This document shows positions 1 to 6,079 of a stretch of DNA of 9,470 bases, piece after piece. Source of the DNA: Chloroflexota bacterium (lineage in GTDB: Bacteria > Chloroflexota > Anaerolineae > Anaerolineales > DRKV01); contig DRKV01000196.1 of the NCBI GenBank assembly GCA_011051635.1, positions 1-9,470 of the forward strand, read 5' to 3'. Position 1 is the stretch's first letter; each line of letters starts with the position of its first letter. Below the pieces are notes generated by a model that was given only the letters and a program-made list of their open reading frames with translations, did not search any database and had not been told where the DNA came from. The position numbers were made by a program, and so were the translations under genes.

Positions 1-487
1 AATAACCTAGCAACAAGAGGAAAATAAACAACGAGTCCGTCTTCCCAATATCCATCCACGCCCCCGCAAAACGGAATGCTGCCACATACAACCCTCCAGA
101 AACCAAAGCAGCCGACACTTTGCCGGTTTCCTCATATACTAATTTTCCCAACAGAGCCAATATCCCCACCGTAGAAAAAGATGAGACTAACCGTGGAGCC
201 AGAAAACCCTCCCCCAGAACTCGGATGACAAGGGATGAAATCCAGAAGAATAGAGGTGTTTTGTTGGTAGGAATAAATCGGATGGAAGGAGGCCCGTACA
301 AAGCGCCTCCATGGGCCAACCAGCGCGCCTGGTCAAGATAAGCACCTTCAATCCATTCCAATTCAAAAGGATACTTCAGGCGGAAAAATGCGACAACCAC
401 AAAAACCACTCCAAACACAACAGCAACGGTTGCCGGTATCGCTGTTGATGTCAGATACACAACGCGTTTCACTTTGCTGGGCCACAT
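1..487 (-). CDS. GT-C-type membrane glycosyltransferase, N-terminal part (cut by left edge)
   Basis: The minus-strand frame starts at an ATG at 487 and stays open for 162 codons to the window edge, so the C-terminal part is missing. An in-frame stop lies three codons before the ATG, and AGGA sits 9 nt upstream, so the start is well fixed. The protein begins with a short basic stretch and a membrane span at about residues 10-35. The first outer loop carries acidic residues (E44, E47 in EWIEG) and a later G-x-x-Y-x-x-PS pattern (61-68). Further hydrophobic segments lie at about 78-92, 102-117 and 126-143, and a GKTDSLF motif at 149-155 starts another. This layout is typical of GT-C (PMT/ArnT-like, GT39/GT83) enzymes, which take sugar from polyprenyl-phosphate donors outside the membrane. 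Acceptor and sugar cannot be told. Its GC content (about 48 % by hand count) is well below that of the neighbouring transferase. Confidence 0.8.
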   Translation of the reverse strand, partial: MWPSKVKRVVYLTSTAIPATVAVVFGVVFVVVAFFRLKYPFELEWIEGAYLDQARWLAHGGALYGPPSIRFIPTNKTPLFFWISSLVIRVLGEGFLAPRLVSSFSTVGILALLGKLVYEETGKVSAALVSGGLYVAAFRFAGAWMDIGKTDSLFIFLLLLGY

Positions 488-655
488 ATCAAGTCATCCT
501 GATGTAAACCGGTCAGGCTCGCTGATGTTTTGCGAGGTTTCCCGATTGGAAGAGCCACCGCGCCTGCCCCGCATATGCCGGCCTTCCCATAATTGCAATA
601 GCGAATGCAGGGGGTTCGCTTGCCAACGACAAAGAGTGGCGAACAATTCATGACA
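488..655. other. Gap between two glycosyltransferase genes, with two small hairpins
   Basis: No convincing gene lies in these 168 bases. Two inverted repeats are visible: CTCGC/GCGAG at 518-536 with a 9-nt loop, flanked by AAAC (506-509) and GTTT (537-540), and GTTCGC/GCGAAC at 614-644 with a 19-nt loop. Neither is followed by a T-run on the minus strand, so neither is a standard intrinsic terminator. No clear -35/-10 pair was found for the gene starting at 487. A 60-codon cysteine-containing frame (651 to 469) overlaps the start of that gene out of frame and is not called. Confidence 0.4.
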
Positions 656-1879
656 CTAACGCACTTTCATCTCCAACCAGCGGGCCAGGAAGGCGGCATC
701 AAGACTTATCAGAAAATAATCGAAAGGCAGGCGGAAGCGAATGCGAGGGAAGAAGAGGGCAGTAGCAAAAGCACTGGCTACGTAGATTCCGCCCCACAAC
801 CAGTCGAGGGGACGCAAGGGAAAACGCCATGCGGCAACAAGCCGCCATGCACCGAGCAAGAGCAAGGGAGCATAGGTGAGGAGCATCACCACATCTCGCA
901 AAGTGGAGGTCTCTGAGGTCGTCACCAGGTTATTGCGGTAGTGGAAATAGGTAAGCACTTTCAGGAGATAGAGGCGCAGAGCCGAGAGCGGATGCTGGCG
1001 GATATACACCCACGCCTGACGGCGGTAATAACGGTCGCGGGAAACCTCATCCAGGGCAGAGGCCGTCTGGCGATAGGTGGAAATATCCACGGTAGTACCA
1101 CTGTTCGGCGTGGCATTCTCATTATTCCCCACAAGGAGATTTTCGCCGCTATTGGTGGAAATGAAAACAAAGGCCCCAAAAACGCGGGAATTCCTGGCGC
1201 TCCACAGGGCAACGAGCAAGAGAGAGACCAGGGAAAAAGCCACGAGACGACGCCACGGAAGACGAAAATAGCCTCCCCAGAGCAAGGCAACCGGCAGGAC
1301 AATCCCCAGGAGGGGAACGGTCAGAACGGTCCAGCCGAACAACGCCCCCGCGAATATCCCCCGTGCGGGCTGTGGAGAAGGCGCGCTCAACAAGTACAGG
1401 CTCCAGAGGAGGAGGCAAGCGGCCAATGTCTGAGGGTACAACGTCCCCGCGGTGAAGAAGAGTACCACGTAGGCGCTCGCCATCCATACGGCAAAAGCCC
1501 CCGCCAGGGGAGAACGGTCACGTTTGAGCCAGCGATACAACCCCCACAGCGTCAGCACGAAAAGCAGGAAGTTGGCAAGACGCAATTGCCACACCCGAAG
1601 GCCCGCGGCCCGAAGAAGGGTCAGAAACCAAACATACCCCGGCGGACGGTAGGCCGTAAGCGTCGCCCCGTCCAGGGTATAGCGATGATAGGTGACAAGA
1701 TTATCCGCCAGGGTCAGGTATTCCCGTTCATCGGGCAGAAAACGCAAGGTATTGCCCAATCGCCAGGAATAGGCCGCGCCCCCCAGGAGGAACAACACCA
1801 GAAGAGCAACGGTCAACCTTTCTGCTTTTTCGGACCAGGAGCGGAATTGATGCGTGGAAGGGGCGGGGGATGGGGGCAC
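656..1879 (-). CDS. GT-C-type membrane glycosyltransferase (PMT/ArnT-like, GT39-like)
   Basis: The 407-residue polytopic protein has a span at about residues 22-38, then the outer-loop motif LPDEREYLTLADNL (48-61). Its D50-E51 pair sits where GT-C enzymes of the GT39/GT83 type keep the catalytic acid. About nine to eleven further hydrophobic segments follow. A WSARN segment (226-230) precedes a large polar loop with TNSGENLLVGNN (242-253), a pattern seen in bacterial enzymes of this class. The C-terminal FFPRIRFRLPFDYFL (376-390) is also characteristic. The expected reaction is transfer of a sugar from a polyprenyl-phosphate donor to a glycan, lipid or protein on the outer face of the membrane; sugar and acceptor are unknown. 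The start is a GTG only 6 bp after the TGA of the upstream hydrolase-like gene, with no good ribosome site, which suggests coupled translation. A slightly later TTG start (codon 22) is possible but would cut into the first span. Confidence 0.85.
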   Translation of the reverse strand: MPPSPAPSTHQFRSWSEKAERLTVALLVLFLLGGAAYSWRLGNTLRFLPDEREYLTLADNLVTYHRYTLDGATLTAYRPPGYVWFLTLLRAAGLRVWQLRLANFLLFVLTLWGLYRWLKRDRSPLAGAFAVWMASAYVVLFFTAGTLYPQTLAACLLLWSLYLLSAPSPQPARGIFAGALFGWTVLTVPLLGIVLPVALLWGGYFRLPWRRLVAFSLVSLLLVALWSARNSRVFGAFVFISTNSGENLLVGNNENATPNSGTTVDISTYRQTASALDEVSRDRYYRRQAWVYIRQHPLSALRLYLLKVLTYFHYRNNLVTTSETSTLRDVVMLLTYAPLLLLGAWRLVAAWRFPLRPLDWLWGGIYVASAFATALFFPRIRFRLPFDYFLISLDAAFLARWLEMKVR

Positions 1880-1885
1880 AACGAA

Positions 1886-3427
1886 TCAGGGGGCGATGTC
1901 TACGTATACGGGCGAGGTGATTTCCAGTTCAGGGCCGGTAGCAAGAGGGATTTCCTGGCCGTACCTGTCGTACACAGCCGTGACCCCAGGCGGCAGGACG
2001 GTGGTCTGCGGAGACTCATCTATAGACCAGAGCACCCAGGTTTTGCCGCCCTGGGGAGACAAAAAGGTGTAGCCCTGCACGCCGGGTAAAGTATCCACGG
2101 CTCCGGTCAGGAGCATCCCCGACAGTTTGCGGTTCAGGTATTGGAAAGCGTAGAAAGCCGGGGCAGGGTTATCCAGGTCGCCGCCTACCATGCTGGCATA
2201 GCGCCATCCCTGCCCCTCAAAATCGTACCAGATGGTACCGGCTATCCCCAAAGCCCAATTCTCTACAAAACGGCGCACCACGTAATCGGCTTGCTTCTGG
2301 TAAAAAACATCCTGGGGCGGGGTACAGTCCTGCTTGTTCCATTCGGGGCACAGCAGCGAGGTTTCAGTCAGAAACAGGGGTTTATCCACCCCGTAGCGCC
2401 CCATTACCTCCCGCAGGTAATCTATCTTGCCGACGACAACGCCGCCGCGCGCCACCCAGCCGGGATGATGAGCATCCATCAAGAGAGAATTCTTCACAAA
2501 GGGCGGATAACCGTGGAAATTGACGATGTCGAGATAATCGCCGCCTCCATTGCGCATCATGCCTTCAAAGAAGGTGGCAGCGTGGCACTCCGCGCTTTCC
2601 GAGGAATTGGTGGGGTCGCAGTCCAGGAGCAGACCACCATTGAGTACCTGCGCTCTGGGGTCGGCAGCCTTGATGGCCGGGTAAACGACCTTGAGCATCT
2701 CGGCATAATACCCTCCACCGTAGTAAGGGTCGTCTTTGTCGCCCCAGCAGCCAAGAGAACTGTCGGCACGCACCAGGGAGGGGTCTACATCAGGCTCATT
2801 GCCCAGTTCCCAATAGCGGACGTTGTAAGGCGGTGCGCTGTAACGTTTCACAAGTTGGGTCATAAAATCCGCGAAAGCGGCGAATTTTTCCTGGGCAATA
2901 GGGCCACAGACAATCCCATATCTTTTCTGTGCCCACAAGGGAGCGCTGCGCACAACCAAAATAATCTCAACGCCCTGTCTGGAAAGGGACTCCAGGGCCG
3001 CATCCATACCGGCCAATGTATCCCAACGATACACACCTTCCTGCGGTTCGACAGCCTCCCACAACACGCTCCCGTAGCGCACCAAACGCGCCCCCGATTG
3101 CGAGAGAAGCGTCAGGACGCGCTCATCGGTGGGGTGACGCGGCTCAACCCCGAAGAGGGGCATGGGAATCTCCGGCAACGGGGTAGAGGTAGAAACCAGG
3201 GTGGGGGAAGGACGCAAAACGTCCGAGGCGGGCGTACCGAGAGACTCTCCGGAGAGTACGGTAGCACGAGAAGGTGCGGGCACTGTCGTAATAGAAGGGG
3301 GAGGGAGAGTTTGCCCCTTTGGAGGAGAATCCTGCTCCACCGAGACGGAGGAGGTACAGCCCCCGAGAAGGGCCAGCCCCCACAAGGATAAGAGAACTGC
3401 CCCCAAGAGATATCGCCGTCGTTTCAT
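1886..3427 (-). CDS. Lipoprotein with clan GH-A glycoside hydrolase-like domain (GH39/GH5-like)
   Basis: A 513-residue predicted lipoprotein: a basic start (KRRR), a hydrophobic core and a lipobox ending LGGC with C24 as the lipidation site. Residues 25-90 are rich in Ser, Thr and Pro and look like a flexible stalk. The (beta/alpha)8-type domain covers about 90-440. It carries WELGNEPD, with E211 the expected acid/base of clan GH-A, and PLFLTETS, with E355 the expected nucleophile, plus IVNFHGYP (301-308) and GTIWYDFEGQGW (397-408). A small beta-rich C-terminal part (about 450-513) resembles the sandwich domain of GH39-like proteins. Six cysteines (174, 227, 270, 281, 360, 368) have counterparts in the neighbouring paralogue and could form disulphides. 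The ATG at 3427 has GGAG 5 nt upstream. The gene lies 39 bp after its paralogue and 6 bp before the glycosyltransferase, probably in one operon. Substrate is unknown; a non-catalytic glycan-binding role cannot be excluded. Confidence 0.8.
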   Translation of the reverse strand: MKRRRYLLGAVLLSLWGLALLGGCTSSVSVEQDSPPKGQTLPPPSITTVPAPSRATVLSGESLGTPASDVLRPSPTLVSTSTPLPEIPMPLFGVEPRHPTDERVLTLLSQSGARLVRYGSVLWEAVEPQEGVYRWDTLAGMDAALESLSRQGVEIILVVRSAPLWAQKRYGIVCGPIAQEKFAAFADFMTQLVKRYSAPPYNVRYWELGNEPDVDPSLVRADSSLGCWGDKDDPYYGGGYYAEMLKVVYPAIKAADPRAQVLNGGLLLDCDPTNSSESAECHAATFFEGMMRNGGGDYLDIVNFHGYPPFVKNSLLMDAHHPGWVARGGVVVGKIDYLREVMGRYGVDKPLFLTETSLLCPEWNKQDCTPPQDVFYQKQADYVVRRFVENWALGIAGTIWYDFEGQGWRYASMVGGDLDNPAPAFYAFQYLNRKLSGMLLTGAVDTLPGVQGYTFLSPQGGKTWVLWSIDESPQTTVLPPGVTAVYDRYGQEIPLATGPELEITSPVYVDIAP

Positions 3428-3441
3428 GCACGCTCCACACA

Positions 3442-3456
3442 GAAGAACAATTCTTC
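3442..3456 (-). other. Short intercistronic hairpin between the two hydrolase-like genes
   Basis: A perfect inverted repeat GAAGAA/TTCTTC with a 3-nt loop lies in the 39-bp gap between the tandem paralogues. The stem is AT-rich and no T-run follows on the minus strand, so it is unlikely to end transcription. It may affect mRNA stability between the two cistrons, or be chance. Confidence 0.25.
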
Positions 3457-3466
3457 GGCCTGTTCC

Positions 3467-4912
3467 TCAGGGTACTTCGATATATCGCGGGTCATTGACA
3501 CTCAGGGTATTCCCCGTCACAGAATAGGGGTTGCCCTGTTCGTCATATACCTGAGTGTATCCCTCGGGAAGGGTCATAGCATGTTCTGCGTTATCGACGG
3601 CCCACACTACCCACACAGAGGTGCCGTCTTGTTTGCGGAAAATATAACCGCGCAAAGCAGAGTCCAGGCCGGATGGCTGGCCGGTATATTCGGCTCCGGC
3701 CAATTCCGTCGCAATGAACTTGAAGGCATCGTAAGCCGAGGTGGGATTACTCGTGCCTTCTATCAGGCCGCCATTACGCCAACCCCCACCATCCAGCGTA
3801 TACCAGACACTCCCCATGAAGTCGTCGGCCAAAGCGCGAGTGTAAAGCCAGACCACATAATTCGCTTTGGCATCTTCATAGTCCGTAGTGGGAGGGGCGC
3901 AATCTGTCTGGTTCCACTCCGGGCACAACAAAGCTCCTTCAGTATCGAGGAGGGGCTTGTCTACCCTATACTGCTGCATGACCTCCCGCAAGAAGGCAGC
4001 CTTGCCCAATACCACTCCGCCGCGCTGGTCCCATCCCGGATGCGTCTCATCTACGATAAGCCCTCCGGAAAAATACGGATATCCGTGGAAGTTGACGATG
4101 TCCAGATAATCGCCACCGCCATTGTGCAAGATACCCTCGAAAAATTTCGCGGGCAACTTGTAGTCATCCGGCGCACAGTCTGGGTCGGCGGGGTCACAAT
4201 CCAGAAGCAGGCCGCCGTTGAGTACCTGTGCATTCGCGTCAACGGCTTTTATGGCCGGGTAGACCACCTTGAGCATATCCGCATAGTAGCCGCCTCCATA
4301 GTACGGGTCTTCGTCGTCTCCCCAGCAGCCAAACCCCAAGTCCCAAGAACCGTTGAGCAAGTCAGGGTCAATGTCCGGCTCGTTGCCCAATTCCCAATAG
4401 CGGACGTTGTACGGCGAAGCGCCATATTTCTGCACCACGGCTTGCAAAAAAGCGGCGTAATCGTTCAATTTGTCCTGGGCAGGAGGCCCGCAGGTTACGC
4501 CGGTGTACTTCTGGGCCCACGCGGGCGTGTTGAGCACCACCGCAATAGCGTACATGTGACTGGCGGCGATGTTTCGCAGGCTGTCTTCTGGCACGCTGCT
4601 CCAGTCGTAGGTATGCACCCCATTAACCGGAGGGTTCGGCTCGATTTTGCTCCAGTCAAAAGCCGAGAGACGTACCCAGGAGACCCGCGCCTCCTCGGCC
4701 AGTTGAATCAACGTGGGGTCCGTGAACTCCACAACGTGCGCCCCAAACACCGTGGGCGGGGGCGGGAAATTGCGCATCACCAAAGGCAAATAGACGTTCG
4801 CTGTCTCCGCCGCCAGGGAAGGGGGATGATTCCACCACCCCAGCACGGCTAACACAACGGCGATACTCCCCAAAATGCCGCGTATGACCAGAGATTTTCG
4901 CATCGACAACAT
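3467..4912 (-). CDS. Secreted clan GH-A glycoside hydrolase-like protein (GH39/GH5-like), tandem paralogue
   Basis: A 481-residue exported protein. Residues 1-35 form a Sec signal (basic MLSMRKS, hydrophobic core, likely cleavage near SLAA). The mature N-terminus then carries YLPLVMRN (41-48) and a proline run, a motif I associate with exported Chloroflexota proteins. The barrel domain (about 55-405) has WELGNEPD with acid/base E178 and PLLDTEGA with nucleophile E325, IVNFHGYP (272-279) and GSVWYTLDGGGW (367-378), followed by a small beta-rich C-terminal part. It is plainly paralogous to the next gene downstream: they share blocks such as PYNVRYWELGNEPD, DPYYGGGYYA, QVLNGGLLLDCDP and LLCPEWN, and six cysteines (141, 196, 239, 246, 330, 338). 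A TTG four codons upstream would extend the frame, but that TTG overlaps the ribosome site, so the ATG at 4912 is preferred. Probable first gene of a hydrolase-hydrolase-transferase operon. Substrate unknown. Confidence 0.8.
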   Translation of the reverse strand: MLSMRKSLVIRGILGSIAVVLAVLGWWNHPPSLAAETANVYLPLVMRNFPPPPTVFGAHVVEFTDPTLIQLAEEARVSWVRLSAFDWSKIEPNPPVNGVHTYDWSSVPEDSLRNIAASHMYAIAVVLNTPAWAQKYTGVTCGPPAQDKLNDYAAFLQAVVQKYGASPYNVRYWELGNEPDIDPDLLNGSWDLGFGCWGDDEDPYYGGGYYADMLKVVYPAIKAVDANAQVLNGGLLLDCDPADPDCAPDDYKLPAKFFEGILHNGGGDYLDIVNFHGYPYFSGGLIVDETHPGWDQRGGVVLGKAAFLREVMQQYRVDKPLLDTEGALLCPEWNQTDCAPPTTDYEDAKANYVVWLYTRALADDFMGSVWYTLDGGGWRNGGLIEGTSNPTSAYDAFKFIATELAGAEYTGQPSGLDSALRGYIFRKQDGTSVWVVWAVDNAEHAMTLPEGYTQVYDEQGNPYSVTGNTLSVNDPRYIEVP

Positions 4913-4918
4913 AGGACA

Positions 4919-4922
4919 CTCC
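4919..4922 (-). promoter_or_regulatory. Ribosome binding site that fixes the start of the secreted hydrolase-like gene
   Basis: GGAG on the minus strand lies 6 nt before the ATG at 4912. The alternative in-frame TTG at 4924 directly abuts this site, so it would have no ribosome site of its own; this is why 4912 was chosen. Confidence 0.6.
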
Positions 4923-4976
4923 AAACCAGCAGGATTTGATTTACAACGAAGCCATAGTAGCCCCGCACAAGGCCAT

Positions 4977-4985
4977 ATAATACCA
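4977..4985 (-). promoter_or_regulatory. Candidate extended -10 promoter for the hydrolase/glycosyltransferase operon
   Basis: Reading the minus strand, TG-G-TATTAT is an extended -10 with 5 of 6 matches to TATAAT. It begins just after the korB terminator and would start transcription near 4970, giving a leader of about 58 nt before the ATG at 4912. No -35 hexamer is recognisable; that position falls inside the terminator stem. Confidence 0.4.
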
Positions 4986-4986
4986 G

Positions 4987-5025
4987 AAAACCTCAGGCGG
5001 ATACGCGAGGCATCCGCCTGAGGTT
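4987..5025 (-). terminator. Strong intrinsic terminator of the korAB operon
   Basis: A perfect 14-bp inverted repeat (AACCTCAGGCGGAT at 4989-5002, its complement at 5012-5025) with a 9-nt loop is followed on the minus strand by TTTT and further T-rich sequence. It sits 25 bp after the korB stop. On the plus strand no T-run follows, so it acts in the minus direction. Confidence 0.88.
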
Positions 5026-5049
5026 GGAAAATCCGGTGAGACGCTAAAA

Positions 5050-6078
5050 CTAGAACATCTGGGCGTTGATAGCCTCCAACGTCTCGGGGGAAGGGCGCAG
5101 GTCCTTTTCCGTCAGCCGGTTGAGGGCATAATCGGGCAAGTTGTGGATGTCGGCCAGAGTGGGTTGACCGGGGTTGATGTAAATCAGCCCCGTCAACAGC
5201 AGATTGTTGCGATAGTTTTCATCCAGTATCTGGATGGCATCCACCCGGCTGGTGGGGTCGTAGTCCCGGTCCAGTTTCTTGAGCAGGATGTGAGAGCCAT
5301 CGTGCAAGGTGACATCCTTAATCTCACCCGGCTCAAAAGCCTCTTTGAGGATGATTTCCTCGCGGGAGGGGACGAAGGAAATATCGTGGATGGGGGTCTC
5401 GTGCGCCTTGCCCCAACTGTAGGAGTGATAACTGCCTTCGCGATTATTGAAACTGACACACGGGCTGATGATGTCAATTATCGCCAGCCCTTTGTGCTGT
5501 ATAGCCGCTTTGAGGAGTTCCTTGACCTGTTTGGGGTCGCCGGCAAAAGAGCGGGCCACAAAGGAAGCCCCGCCAATCACGGCCTCCATGCAGATATCCA
5601 CGGGCATATAGGGGTTGGTACCCTGCTTTTTGAGGGTCAGTCCCTTCTCTGCCGTAGCGGAGAATTGCCCTTTGGTCAGGCCGTACACACCGTTGTTCTC
5701 GACGATGTACACCATATCCAGGTTACGGCGCACAACGTACTTGAACTGCCCCATCCCGATGCTGGCCGTATCGCCGTCGCCGCTTACGCCCATCCCTTTG
5801 AGAGAGACATCCGCCAGGAGCGCCCCGGTAGCCAGGGAGGGCATCCGTCCGTGCAAACCGTTGAAGCCGAAAGAACGACTCAGGAAGTAGGTCGGGCTTT
5901 TGCTGGAGCAGCCAATCCCGCTAAACTTGACGATATTTTCGGGGACGATATCCAATTCATACGCCGCGGCGATAATCTGGCTGGCGATGGAGTTGTGTCC
6001 ACAGCCCTGGCACAGCGTGCTGGGAGCGCCGCGATATTGTTGTTTTGTCAATCCGGCACGATTGGTTCTTGTCGCCAT
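5050..6078 (-). CDS. korB: 2-oxoacid:ferredoxin oxidoreductase, beta subunit
   Basis: The 342-residue beta subunit binds thiamine pyrophosphate and one [4Fe-4S] cluster. With the alpha subunit it converts a 2-oxoacid plus CoA to acyl-CoA and CO2 while reducing ferredoxin in the cytoplasm. Cluster ligands are visible as C23 and C26 (CQGCGH), C57 (GIGCSSK) and C207 (SPCVSF); their spacing closely matches the beta subunit of the Sulfolobus enzyme. The TPP/Mg motif is GDGDTASIGMGQ at 100-111 with the closing NN at 128-129. Length agrees with two-subunit enzymes of the Sulfolobus and Mycobacterium KorB type. The ATG at 6078 is one base after the TAA of korA, and AGGAGG lies 9 nt upstream inside korA, so translation is probably coupled. 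A strong terminator follows. Substrate (2-oxoglutarate, pyruvate or other) cannot be fixed from sequence; kor is the best guess by family. Confidence 0.93.
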   Translation of the reverse strand: MATRTNRAGLTKQQYRGAPSTLCQGCGHNSIASQIIAAAYELDIVPENIVKFSGIGCSSKSPTYFLSRSFGFNGLHGRMPSLATGALLADVSLKGMGVSGDGDTASIGMGQFKYVVRRNLDMVYIVENNGVYGLTKGQFSATAEKGLTLKKQGTNPYMPVDICMEAVIGGASFVARSFAGDPKQVKELLKAAIQHKGLAIIDIISPCVSFNNREGSYHSYSWGKAHETPIHDISFVPSREEIILKEAFEPGEIKDVTLHDGSHILLKKLDRDYDPTSRVDAIQILDENYRNNLLLTGLIYINPGQPTLADIHNLPDYALNRLTEKDLRPSPETLEAINAQMF

Positions 6079-6079
6079 T

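Noticed and set aside
614..644. GTTCGC/GCGAAC hairpin as terminator of the 656-1879 gene
   Set aside because: The loop is 19 nt, the stem only 6 bp, and no T-run follows on the minus strand.
469..651. Minus-strand 60-codon frame with several cysteines
   Set aside because: It overlaps the start of the left transferase out of frame, has no visible ribosome site and no recognisable motif; cysteine content alone is not enough.
941..2089. Long plus-strand open frame (382 codons)
   Set aside because: It lies opposite the GT-C gene and the lipoprotein gene, spans their junction, is rich in Gln, Arg and Gly and has no recognisable domain. It is a mirror effect of the codon bias of the minus-strand genes.
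2141..3391. Plus-strand open frame of 416 codons
   Set aside because: It is antisense to the lipoprotein gene throughout. That minus-strand frame has catalytic motifs, a lipobox and a ribosome site; this one has none.
3581..4852. Plus-strand open frame of 423 codons
   Set aside because: It is antisense to the secreted hydrolase-like gene. Its apparent similarity to the frame at 2141-3391 only reflects the duplication of the real genes.
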